NCBI GenBank assembly: GCA_963969595.1
Contig: OZ018418.1
Coordinates: 1,927,001 to 1,991,000 of the forward strand
Direction: 5' to 3'
DNA: 64,000 bases
Source of the DNA: Neckera pumila
Lineage: Eukaryota > Streptophyta > Bryopsida > Hypnales > Neckeraceae
The notes beneath the pieces were generated by a model, which was given only the letters and a program-made list of their open reading frames with translations, was not told the origin of the DNA and did no database searches. A program made the position numbers and the translations under genes. This document shows positions 33,553 through 45,242 of this stretch, one piece after another. How positions within the stretch are numbered: position 1 is the stretch's first letter; every line of letters begins with the position of its first letter.

Positions 33553-35755
33553 TACTTCAAACCTGAGCTTCTTCCAAAGAACGCCATTGCTCGAGAGGAT
33601 CTTCCTTTGTTCTTATCCACATGGCTTGATCGGAGCTCGGACTAGTGTATGTATACCTCCAGTTAGCTTCGGACCTTCACAACAGTGCACTTGGCCAGTG
33701 GAAGGTGGTACTTCAATTGTCCTGTGACATTCACCCATCCATTTGAGTTAGCAATCTGTAAGTCCTTGGATGGACTGGGTGTTATTGATTGGACGTTCCA
33801 GAGTTTGTTGGCTTCACTGACACGCAAAAGAAAAGGGCTATTGCGAGGAGGATGGTAGCTGACAAGAAAAAGGAAACAAAAGAATAAGAGATTCAAGCAA
33901 GCAAAGAGAAAGAAGCAAGGCGCTTGATTAAGCTGGTTGAGAAAGAAAAGGAGGCCAAGAAGGAGGGGAAGGTGAAAGCCAAAGGCAAGAAGAAGATTGA
34001 AGGTAGCAACCAAGTTGCAGCGTCTTCTATGGTCGACCAAAATTCACAAACGCAAGTTAGGACTTGAAGTGGAATGAAGAGGAAGGCAGTGCTTCTAGAG
34101 CTCACAAAAGAGATGGTCACACAAAGCACTCAAGTAGTTAACCTTGCTGATGATGATGATGTCACCTCAGAGGAGTTGATAATTAATGTGTCAATCATTG
34201 ACATCAAAGATGACATGACTCTTGATGCTCCAAATCACTACGTTGAGGTTATAGATTGCTTGAAAAAGGTATGCTTTTCTTCTTTGAAATTGGAAAATAT
34301 AAATTATCATTGAATAATGTACATGATTCTATAATAAAAGTTGATTCACTTTGGAATTCTTTATTTGCATATGGCGGCAGGGAAGGCTCGCACATATGAT
34401 GGAGTTGTAAACCGACATCCAGGAGTGGACTTGATTATGTTTGATTGCCAGGAAAATTTGCCAGTTCTGGAGGTGTCTATTCCAATGAATTCGGTGCCAT
34501 CGTGGAACTCTGACCCAGAGCTGGAGGCCCTCAACAATGCTTTTCCCTTTGTGGAGAACCATTTGTAGGAACATGGCTGCATGACTCTGTTTCATTCACG
34601 ATGCGCTGCTTCTAAGGGCGACATTACTGGATTGTGTGAGCTGTATCCTAAGTTTGTAGAGAAGGCCAAGTGGTTGGGTATAAACCATATGGACATGACC
34701 TCTGCCATCAACAAGACGTCAATGGTAGGCACTTCTAAAATCTAAATGATTTAAGTATCAACTGGCCCTGTAAATGAATTTATTTGTTTTTAATGTATAT
34801 TTGTTTTTAATGCTTGTAGACTTTGAAGTTCTCTATTACCATGTTAGTGAAGGAATTTGGACAGAAGAGGAAATCAAAGTTCTCTTTCAAGGGCACTGAG
34901 GCGACACTGAAGGGGATAGTGGACCTTTTATAGCACGACATGCTATTAAATTATACCACAGAGGACACCCAGTTGATCAACGAGGCAACAAGAATTCCGT
35001 GGCGGGGGGCTCATGAAAAGGACGCTAGATTTCTACAATTCCTCATTGAAGGGACAACGGAAGAAGGAGATTTGGTTTTGGTTTGCACAGCATCTACAAG
35101 TAAGTTCCGAATTTGAAGTTTAAGTATTTAAATCTTAATTCTTGTATTAAATCATGAAACTAATGAACTTTACATTGCTCATTGCAGGTGCATCTATTAC
35201 ACCATGTCGTAGCACCAAGTGCCACATTGTGGCTCTGGAGGAGCAAAAGGATATCTTTGATGTCGTCTCCAATCCGTGAAGAAGAATATTTCGACCTCAG
35301 TGGCAATGGAAGTGAACAACCCGCCACCACCGATTGTAGCCTCTCAAGATCCGGACGCCATGACTGTGGTGGCACGGAAGCTTGTTCGGAGAGATAGATT
35401 GACCTTGTAAGTAAGTTTCAATATTTTTAGTTGTTTGTGTATATGATTCTTTTTATATTGTATGAGTCTAATATTGTTTTATTTGTTTTTGCAGCTATCA
35501 AATAGTGATGCAATCACATGCATTGATGAAGAAACAAAGTCTTTTTTTAAAATCGGAGAAGCCATTTGAGCTTCCTATGTATGCTGAGCATATGGCATTG
35601 CAATATGTTGAGTTTGGTTGCCCTAATCCTAAACCCCGTAAACATACGTATGCTTTAAATGTTTTAGAATTTATTGATAGGTCAGCATCCAAGGATAAAG
35701 AAACTTTTGATTCATTTGCAATAGAGGATTCCGTGATCAAATCCACTGCGACTTA
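33553..35755 (+). pseudogene. Methylase-like repeated gene, copy 2 (more complete)
   Basis: Exon starts mirror copy 1: FKPELLPKNAIAREDLPLFL after TACAG, RTFTTVHLASGRWYFNCPV, and a Lys/Glu-rich helix with KKKIEGSNQVAASSMVDQ. An exon missing from copy 1 starts after GCGGCAG near 34381. It contains HPGVDLIMFDCQENLPV, where DNA methylases would show a DPPY-type motif, then NNAFPFVENHL, TAG (34566), and CMTLFHSRCAASKGDITGLCE. The next exons hold LKFSITMLVKEFG, ARFLQFLIEGTTEEGDLVL and CRSTKCHIVALEEQKDIFD. The last exon, after a TTTTTGCAG acceptor near 35494, encodes EKPFELPMYAEHM and HTYALNVLEFIDRSA and ends at 35755. Fold order suggests a beta-class N4/N6 methylase relative, but the catalytic motif is altered. 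Several stops make it a pseudogene. Confidence 0.55.
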
Positions 35756-35759
35756 GTTT

Positions 35760-36520
35760 GTCAGCCAAACTATTTTGTTTTGATTTCATTATGATTGGAT
35801 GTGTGTGTTTTATAACTACATTTTGGGCATGTTTTTTTGCAAGTGGATGCGTGGTTTGGTGTCTCATGATTGTTAGTAGTTTATTCACTATAGAGAGCTT
35901 TTAGAACACAACCAAATAAACATAACTTTCATAACAATCATAAGTGATTGAACCTTCATAGTTGTTTTCCTTTTTGTTGGGAAGAATATGTCCACTTAGA
36001 ACTTCAAATATAATATGCAATGGAAAGAAAAAAATGGGGGAAAACAATGAATCCATTTGAACATGGCCAACAAAGACTGGGCGTCATTTTCACTCAGTAA
36101 AGGTCCATAATTATATGAAATACAATGATGTTTGTAAAACATAACTCATGTGTAGTTAATAAGTGTTTTCATTTATTCTTACAATTGTTACTATAAACCA
36201 TTTTTATGTATTTATATTCTAAACAAAGTCCATATGTATTTAAACAATGTATTGTGCCAGTCCATATATTTATCTTGAAGAGTTTAGAAATAAATGTTAG
36301 TAGACATTGCTTGTCCCTAGTAATACAAAGATGTCTTCTTAATCAAAGCCTGAGTTTGATGAAATATGAATGTGATATGTTGCTGCCATGAAGATCCCTA
36401 AAAAAGATTTGTAAATTAATAAAATTTTGTAGAAATATACTAATATTATTGAAAAATTAGAATTATCTTCATCCATGGTCATAGGTCCCTAATCCTTTTT
36501 TTTTTCAAAAAATCCCCTTG
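35760..36520. other. AT-rich spacer
   Basis: No gene was seen. Confidence 0.4.
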
Positions 36521-36556
36521 CTCACAGGCTCACAAGCTCACAGGCTCACATGCTAG
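36521..36556. repeat. 9-bp tandem repeat (ctcacaggc type)
   Basis: The phrases gctcacagg, ctcacaag, ctcacagg and ctcacatg follow one another just ahead of the 173-bp array. Confidence 0.6.
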
Positions 36557-36561
36557 CAACC

Positions 36562-37015
36562 TTGATTCTAATGCACATACAAATTCTTTATGTTTGGATT
36601 ATTTACAACTTGTACGTTGTTTTTTTTATGCTCTCTGCATTCAAATTTCATGACATTTGAGTTTTTCGTTCTTTAAACTATAGGGCATGGGTAATTTTGT
36701 TTTCTTTATGAATTACATTCAAGAAAAAGGGGCTCTAATTCTAGTGCGCTCAGAAATTCTTTATGCTTGGATTATTTACAACTTGTACGTGTCTTTTTTC
36801 ATGCTCTGTGCATTCAAATTTCATGACATTTGAATTTTTGGTTCTTCAAACTATAGGGCATGAATAATTTTATTTTCTTTGTGAATTACCTTCAATAAAA
36901 TGGGGTTTTAATTTTAGTGCGCTCACAAATTCTTTATATTTGGATTATTTGCAACTTGTACAATTTTTTTTTTTTTTGTTCGTTGCATTCAAAGTTCAAG
37001 GCATTTGGATTTAAA
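36562..37015. repeat. 173-bp tandem repeat array, about 2.6 units
   Basis: The word aaattcttta begins units at 36581, 36754 and 36927 (period exactly 173 bp). Shared text includes ggattatttacaacttgtac, gcattcaaatttcatgacattt, aaactatagggcatg and agtgcgctca. Confidence 0.85.
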
Positions 37016-37149
37016 TAATGGAGAGTATATCTATGCATGATTTTTATGAGATTCATTGTATAAAATACAATGTTGATTTCATTTAATTCTCACGAATGGT
37101 CTTAAATACGCAACCAACTTTATGAATGATTAAAGATGATGAATTTATT

Positions 37150-37420
37150 TTTCTGTACAAGTTGCAAATAGTCTAGGCATTACTTTCAAATGTATGGCTG
37201 CATTCAATTCACTTCCCATATTTTTTAGTTTACATTGGTACCCAAAAAGAATGATCCTTGCCCTGTAGTTTAGAAAATCACGAATGCATGAGTCAAAAAA
37301 TAAGTGCACATGGGCTTTTTAATAAATATGTACAAGTTGAAATAGTCTAGGCATTACTTTCAAATCCATGGCCGCATTCACTTCACCATACAGTTTTTGT
37401 CCGTATGGAAATGTATTGTT
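37150..37420. repeat. 175-bp spaced duplication near the array
   Basis: The text gtacaagttg, then aaatagtctaggcattactttcaaat, then gc(t/c)gcattca occurs at about 37155 and 37330. The start gtacaagttg is the reverse complement of caacttgtac in the neighbouring array, so short inverted similarity exists. Confidence 0.7.
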
Positions 37421-37499
37421 TTTATGGTTTATGGACTTGTAGTTTATGAAAGTACAGGGTATGGCCCATTGGTTTTTTGTTTTGAAAACCCTAAACCTT

Positions 37500-39160
37500 A
37501 ATACCAAACTCTAATTCTATTCCTTAAATCCTAAATCCTAAAACCGCCATGTGTAAAAGCGCAAGGAATTTGCCGAAAGCAACAACAATGAGGCTTCCTT
37601 ATTTGACAACAAGACATCTGCAAAATAGCAAGTAGAAAATTTAGCGTGAACTGCAAAAATAGAGCTTGCACTAGTGCTCCTTGATTTTGTGAGTTAAGCA
37701 CTTGGAATCAAATAAAGCAAATGCAACAATAGTAGGGAATTGTCAGGAGTGGACGGCTTTGTGGATCTTTTTTAAATATAGAATAATTTTTGACCTAGAG
37801 CAAACTGAAAGCACCTCCAAATTGGGAGCGCATTAATTTATGTTGCTAGGCTTTTTGAATGTTGAATTCTGGCATCCATTGACTTCAAGGGATTTTGTAT
37901 CTTCAGAGTTTCGCGCCTTTTGACTTTGAAAATTTTTGAATCTTTTGATTTTTGCCCTTTCTTTCATTTCCGTGCCTTCCTTCCTTTTTGCGCCTTCCTC
38001 TTGCAAGCCTCCTCCTCCGCCAAAGACCTTGACGTTGCTTGCTTTTTTCTCTAGCGCAAGCACGTGGCATCAGCGATTCACTTGCGCTGCTGCTTTTGCA
38101 TCCCTCCCGTGCAGTGCGTTGCCTTTTGATCAGTGGGAATTATTGTGTACCTCTCCCAACTTCATATAATTTGTGAAGTGTGTGACGTTCACGTTCTGTA
38201 TATCAAGATTTGTTTGTAATAAGCAATCTTGTTTGTTGTCTAGTTTGCGCAGAATCTTGTTTTTCCAACGGAAATGTCGGAAGTATTTTCATGTATATTT
38301 ATATTTACATTGGGAACTGTATACTTATACTTAAGTTGACTATAACCATTGACTGTAGTTTCTGTTTGAGAATGAATTGTCATTAGAGCAACAACTTAAT
38401 TGTCTCATGATTTCTAGAATTTTAGCAAAACGGACTATACTCAAGTCAACTATAAAACGACTCATCTGTTTTCACGAATAGACACCCCACTCTTTCTAAT
38501 GCAAAATTTGCATTGAAAAAAGCTGATTAATGCAAATTTTACGTTGGACACAACAAACACATCAAGTTGGTTTTGTTGAAATCAACGCAGATTTCTTCTA
38601 GTTTCCTTCTAGTTTTCTTCTAGTTTTCTTCTAGTGTGTTACTAACAAAAAACATTTCCTAGATTTTGTTGAGAGCTTGTTGAGAGCTTGTTGAGAGCTT
38701 ATACAGAGCAACGTAGTTTTCTTCTAGTGATTGTTTTACATAAATTTCTTCTTTTACTCTTCAACACTTTCTACTGTTAGTGTTTAATGCATATTTGTGG
38801 AACAGCAAATTTATTTTCTTTTTAACATATTTGACATCTATGTAATTTCTAGGTCTTGTTCCTAACCTCCACTTGTTCCTAACCTCCACTAGACATTAAA
38901 ATAAATTATTCCTATCATCTGTTGGAAGTAGTGTAATTTAGATTAGCTGGTAATATAGCTTGAGAATGAAGATAAGGAATGATAGTACTATATAGTTAAA
39001 TATAGTCGACTCAATAATAGCTTGTTGTTTTAATTTAAGCATCCATTGTTTCTTTTGCATTGTTTGTGATTTTGAGATATAATCGTAATGTTTCCATAGT
39101 TATATTATGTTATACTCGAGTCAAGTATATTCGTCACTGATGTCAATTCTATTGTTTCAA
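37500..39160. other. Spacer with short tandem repeats
   Basis: tttcttctagtt-type units (about 11-12 bp, 4 copies) lie at 38590-38635, followed by gttgagagctt units (12 bp, 3 copies) near 38668-38703. A doubled ttcctaacctccact lies near 38860-38890. No gene was seen. Confidence 0.55.
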
Positions 39161-39516
39161 ATTCAATATGCATGGGCCTCAAGAATTTGCTAACCCGATT
39201 CCAATTCTGCCTCCGGGTGTCCCTGTATGCGACGAAATCCTCGTTCCTCATAGAACACTGAGGGAGTCACCCTCAGAGATGAAGCGGGTGATGATGTTGC
39301 AAATGGAGTTTGTCAAAATGTCAACCCTGACCTCGTCATTGACACGGATGGGCGGCCCCTTGGCAGGGTTGTCTATCCTGACATGACATTGGCTTTTTAT
39401 GTCGGGATGCTCGTTAGCATCCAGACACGTCAAGATCGCGTCGCTTGCCGATCTTTTTGTGGACGGACTGCCTGCCGATCTGGACAGACGGACCGTCGAC
39501 AAAGACGGATGAATCG

Positions 39517-39637
39517 TTCCAAAAAAAAAAAAAAAATTTCTTTTTTGGAAGGACGGACCATCGACAGGATAGACCAGCCCTCGACAAGGACGAATGGATT
39601 GTCCAAAAAAAATTTTTTTTTTTTTTTTTTTTTTGGA
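39517..39637. repeat. Two A/T-run hairpins in a short duplication
   Basis: A run of 16 A (39521-39536) followed by T-runs forms ttcc-A...T-ggaa. A second run of 8 A and 22 T (39605-39634) forms tcc-A...T-gga. Both are preceded by similar text (cgacaa.gacg.atg.at.gtcc). Homopolymer lengths may be assembly-limited. Confidence 0.65.
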
Positions 39638-40128
39638 TACTGATGGACATTGGGGTTGGATCCTAACATCTTGTCAGAGTCACGTCCGTCTAGACGTCAA
39701 ATGACAATGACAACCGTGCCCTTTGGTGACGACCAAATTGTTGTTCAGATTGCGGAGTCCTTGTGCAAGGTGGAAGTTCCATCAGCTTGGATGTGGTCAA
39801 TGCACTCTTAGGACATTAGAAGTTTTTTTCTTAACAATATCAGTCGCTATAACCATGAGCAGACACATGTATACAAAACAACTTTAAGCGCCTTGAACCG
39901 TCATATTTGTATTGGGGTGCATTCTTATGAGAGTTCTTGAGGTTGAATTGAGGTCAACCTTCCTAAGAAGGAATCTCTTCTTTCTCAACTAGCAATCCTT
40001 AAAGTGTCTACACAATTATGTTGCAAGAATAACTGTCCATAGCCTTTTTCCGTTGAGAGATTCAAGCCATACGTTCTCAACTTCATGCAAACAACGGATT
40101 TTATGCCTGCCAAAAATGTCTTCTTGAA

Positions 40129-42393
40129 GTGCATAGACAGATGCACACAGACAGAACCGGTAATGAATGGGTAACCTTGAAAAAGATTGAGATGTGTCCT
40201 GCCGCTTGGTGGAAGATTCACAAAATTTCAAAGGCTACTTTCTATAGATACAAGTACAAGGCCAAGTTTGAGAAGCAAGCGGAGAGCTCGGGAAACCGGG
40301 ATCCAAAAAACCCCTTACACATATTGTTCAAGCTACTGCCACACTTCAAAAGTTGGTTGTAAGTGAAGCTGATAGGATGCCACACAAAACGAGGACACTA
40401 GGAACTGGAGAAAAAGTCCCCGCAATGGTGTTGCCTTTACCGTTTTGTTGGAGCGATCGATTCCCAAAAATCAATGAGGCTAATGTTGCTTTGCATTTAC
40501 CACCCATTTTTTCTAGTGGTTTGAGTAACATCAGGTGTGCTTCTTTCCCAGAGTATGCTGTGAAGGCTTCAGGAGACCTTTTTGCAAGGTGTGCTCAATG
40601 TGATCATATAGGCAATTGAGGAGCGCCTACTTACCAATTTCTCACGTACAGAATAAGTGGGCTACACTCTTGCAAACTCACCTTGCGGGGCAAAAGGCCC
40701 ACAAAGAACTATATTATGCAAATCATTATATTTATGAGAAATACTTTGAAAAGATGCTCACCATTATCCATGATAAAATGGATCACGTATTTGAAGACTG
40801 CTTCTCCCCATTTCTCTCACAAGACCAGAGTAACGGATTCTTTCATAAAAATGCCCGTTGCTATTATAGGCATGATTGCTCATGGTCATAGCAATATTCG
40901 ATACGCGCATTATGGCTTGGACATGTTTCCGCCAGATTCAAATCACACCATTGGATCCATTGCAAAGTTGTTGTGTGATCTCGAAGGGCCACCAATGAAT
41001 TCATCGCGCGAATTGCCTGCCATAAAAAAAACTCAATCTGCATTGATGCAGGCTGTATTGGAAGGCTCGGGAATGTGCTTGGACTCCCTTCTTCCTCCTT
41101 CATCTGAACCAATCCCCGTTCAACCTTTGCCACCTATATTGACTCTACAGCTTGACAATGCATCAAGAGACAACAAGAATCGATGGGCTTTTGCTTTTTG
41201 CTCTCTTCTTGTTTTGAAGGGCATTTTTCGCAAGGTGTACATTAACTTCCTCATCGTTGGGCACGCTTACAAAGACATTGATGTTCTATTTGGTCGATGG
41301 AGCTCTATATTGAAGCAAATAGCTACCAAACTATTCCAAGGCTCATGAAATCCTTCATGGATTGTGAAATACATCCTGTCATTCCTCACTTCATTGAAGA
41401 AGTTCTTGATTTCAAGCAATTTGTGGAAGGGTATTTGGGCACAGGCAGAGACTTCCTAGAGAGTCATACTTTGGGCCAGCAGTTTAAGTTCCACAAAGAT
41501 TCAAGTGGATGGCCATTGATGGAATATAAGTATCTCTGCACGGTCCAAGACTGGTTGCTAAAAGCCGGCAAAGGAATTCGCTTGTGGTCTGAGACTGAAG
41601 ACGGCCGCCCCAAGGTGCCAAGCAGTGTACTACAACCTCTAGCTCCTCGTCAAATGAAGTCATATGATGATATCAAAAAGGGTTTGAATGGTTTTGTTGC
41701 GCATTGGACCAGTATGGCGGACAATGACCAATTTGGAGAGTTCAGGAGGAAGAATGAACCTATAAGAAGTTATTGGAAAGGTGTGAGAGGCGCTTTGGAT
41801 GCGCCTCTTATTGCGCGCGCAACATTATAAGGGGGATTTTGGCCAGCTTGTAGAATCATCCTTAGGCTGGAAGATACTAGGAAAGATAATGGCGTAGTGC
41901 AAGAAGAGTTTGCAGAGGATATGCCCTTTGTAGAGCGAAGACGTGATTGCCCACACCCTTTGTTTTATGTCGGTCGTCATGTATTTCCTGTTATTTTGTC
42001 ATTGTGCGACCTCATCGTGGCAACCCAAAGCCATTTTGGCTTGCTAGGGCACTCACAAATCCAAGTCCGGATACGGGGCATGTTAAATCAATACAAATTC
42101 AATATTGAATGCCTCTTTCAAAAGATCAGCCTCATCCCGAAACCTATGTTGGATGGGATACAAAAACAAAGAATGTGTGGGTCCAGGATTCACCTGTAAA
42201 ATCGATTTGGGCGAGCACGGGCTATATCATGATGACTTTCAAGGCTCATGGAAAAAGGGGTGTTAATGAGGAACCTTTAGTTCTTTCAAAAGTTTCCATT
42301 CCCAAAGCACAGTTCAACATCATCGAATCATTAGTGGCAAAAATTTGGGCTAATCATAAGGAGTATGCATCTTCGACAGAAAAAAAAGAGTAG
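40129..42393 (+). pseudogene. DUF7869-type transposase-like gene, degenerate
   Basis: The pieces follow one protein through several frames: 40129-40362 (ATFYRYKYKAKF), 40353-40619 (FPEYAVKASGDLFARCAQC), 40616-40800 (HLAGQKAHKELYYANH...MLTIIHDKMDH), and 40800-41348. The last contains IGMIAHGHSNIRYAHYGLD, HTIGSIAKLLCDLEGPP, LTLQLDNASRDNKNRWAF and FLIVGHAYKDIDVLFGRW. Then come 41297-41830 (GQQFKFHKDSSGWPLMEYKY) and 42109-42393. QLDN, DNKNR and GHxxxDID are hallmarks of proteins carrying DUF7869, which look like transposase relatives with conserved acidic residues. This functional reading is inference. At least four frameshifts and a stop at 41830 show it is a fossil. The N-terminal part may begin upstream near 39.2 kb but is not clear. 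Confidence 0.65.
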
Positions 42394-42399
42394 TTTACA

Positions 42400-45240
42400 T
42401 TTTTTGATATTTTATTATTATTTATTTATTGGTATTCAAGTAAAATGCACTTATGCATTTAGATGTATTTAGATACTTTTAGATTTATGTTGTGCCTTTT
42501 TATATGGACCAAGGGGATTATCTCTATATAATATTGTTGATTTTTATTAATAGTATTTATTATTTTATTTGTATTATTACATTCTATATAATGTATTTTT
42601 GCTTTTTTCTAAATGAAGGTTTTTTGGTGTTTGAATGTATTTTATGTGAAATGTTTGATATTAACAATCACAAGTGACTGTGTACATTATTGTTTTTACA
42701 CAAGCAAGTCTCAATTTAAAGAAATGTCCTCCTTCTAAACCAGTAGATGTATTGTGTTTTTATCTTTATTATTTTCAAACACAAAATTTGAATGTTCAAA
42801 GCGAGTTCCTGCTACTTCGTTAATTGGTTTAGTATGAACAAAATATATAAAATAGTATTTGGACAATTCAAACGTTCAATTTAATGAATACTAAAATAAT
42901 TCTAAATATAGAAGGAAATAAAATGAGCCCTTAACTTGTCTCAATTTAATGAATAAGGACTTTTTTTACTATTGAAGAATTTGATTTTTTGTCACTAAAT
43001 TTGATTCCATTGGAAATTAATGGTTGAATGTTGTTTTAGATTTTTTTTATTAGGCCTAGTAAGCCAAACAAGAAAAAACAAAAGTCAACAAAAACATTAG
43101 AAGAGATTTGAGGGCATTGGAGGGCCATTTTAGGCCCGTTCCCCAATCTGGCCAAATCTGTAAATAGTCAATACAAGCTATTAGATTTTTTTTTTTCAAA
43201 ACAAATAAACAAACAAATTTTCTCCCAAATATCATTTTAGGCAAAAATTCTTTTTTTTTTTTTTTTTTTCAAAAATGACGTGGCACTTTCTTGACTACAT
43301 CAGCTAGCAACTTTCCTACGTTTTCGAAATCTGGGAACACAGGATAACTTGCACGCCCTTGGAGACCTTGAATCTCTTCTAATGTCTTAGAATAATCCAG
43401 CAAAACTTATACATAAAGATTAAACTAACTATTCATTGAATTAATTGAATTGGTTAATTTGACAAAAACTCTTAGTCTTTAAATTTAATTTGGAAACTAA
43501 AAGAATTGACAAGGCAATTGGAATTAGGCCCTTGAAGTTTGATTTAGTTCATAATTACTTTTAGAATCAATTAGGAAACACGTAGTATTTGATTTAATTC
43601 CTAAGTTCTAAAGAAATTGAATTAAATATTCAAAACTAACAAGTTAGGGAATTAGCCAAGAAGAATGTAGAAAGAAAGATTTTTAGAATAATCTAATTCC
43701 CAATTACTCACCAAATAGGCAAACAAACCACACACGATAGAGGACGATGGACACTACAAAACCAACATGTTTGTGATTTGTGATGATGGCACTGTGGCAA
43801 CCTTTGACACAGAGGTATGATATGTTTTCTTTTTCCTTTTCCTTTTTGAATTGATCTAGAACCAAAATTAGGAAATTAGAGGTCAACTTTTAGGTCAGAT
43901 TCTTAGAAATTAAATTAGAATTTAGAAAAGAGTAGTTACTTTTTAGAGGATTCCGGAAACATCTCACACTTAGGAAATAACCAAAAAACAAGGAAGTTAC
44001 AAATAATTAAACTTTAATAGCAAAATTAACTGAGAATTTAGGAATTTCATCAAAAGGAATTTAAGAAAGGAATTTAGAAAATTTGATTAAAATTAAGATT
44101 TAGACTAAAAGTAAAAATGATTTTGCGTTTAAAAATTAGAAGTAACTTATGGATGAAGTTTTGACTTACCAACTAAGGTAAAACGTCATCCATAACTTTT
44201 CCATAGGAAGTTATTTTTTGTTGATTTTACCTTATTGGAAAGGAAATTTCTTGCTTTTGCCCAAATATTGATCCACTCTAAAAATAGTAGTTTTGAAATC
44301 ATAAATTAGAATTAGGATTAATTAAAAGTAAAATTAGGAATCTAAACCTAAGAAATCATGAAGGAATCTTTTAAAGTTGGAATCAACTAAAGAATCTTTA
44401 GGGATTCCAAAATACACTTTATTTTAAGAAATACCTTATTTTTGAAGGATTAAAATTGGGATGAAATTTGGTACCAATTTTGGATGAAATTCTTTCATTT
44501 AGGTCAAAATTAGATTTTATTTTAAATTTCAGTAGTTAAAATAATTAAGAATTCAACCCTAAAATTTGGAACTATTTTGAATTGCTATTTTCAATTTGCA
44601 GATGAAACTTTTAGATTAGATTACAAGTCAAATTTCATCCGCTAATAACTTTTACTAGAAATCTTTGAATTCCCAATTTGTATAGAATCAATTTTAGTTT
44701 AGATTAGATATTATTTCCACCTCATAATTTGCTTTAACCATGACGTTCTAACTATTTAACAATTATTGTGCTTTAAAACTATTTGAATGTGATAGGATTT
44801 ACAATAACACAAAGTATCCATTGCTTAGAAGGCTAAATATTGTATTAAGAGTTACACTTCTAGGATTAATTTCCATTTACAAGCCGCTAGAGCTTGTGTG
44901 CACTTTTTGACTTAAGGTGGAAGTTAGAAACACTCACAGCAAGCTGCAAGCTATAAAGGTGAGCAACGGAGTACAAAACAATAGTGATGGTGGATTCAAA
45001 GCTTTTGCAACATTGGCGCTCTACAATAATGAACATTGATGGTGGAGACTAATGACTCAAAATCCTTCCAATTTCCTTCCAATAAATTTTTTGGCTAAGC
45101 CTTAATATAGAAAATGGACAAGGCAACAACACATTTATTATGGGCCCCGTTGGAAACACAGACACTCCCAACATTGAGAACATCGGTGCCGAATAGGGAA
45201 TGTCGAGAGCGGGGAACTTGGTTCCCATTGAGAATTGTGG
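42400..45240. other. AT-rich spacer
   Basis: Long AT-rich stretch with poly-T near 43251-43269 and many ttaggaa/aattagg words, possibly a decayed element. No gene was seen. Confidence 0.4.
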
Positions 45241-45242
45241 CA

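Noticed and set aside
39414..39669. Several ORFs on both strands with poly-Phe or poly-Lys
   Set aside because: They are translations of homopolymer A/T runs.
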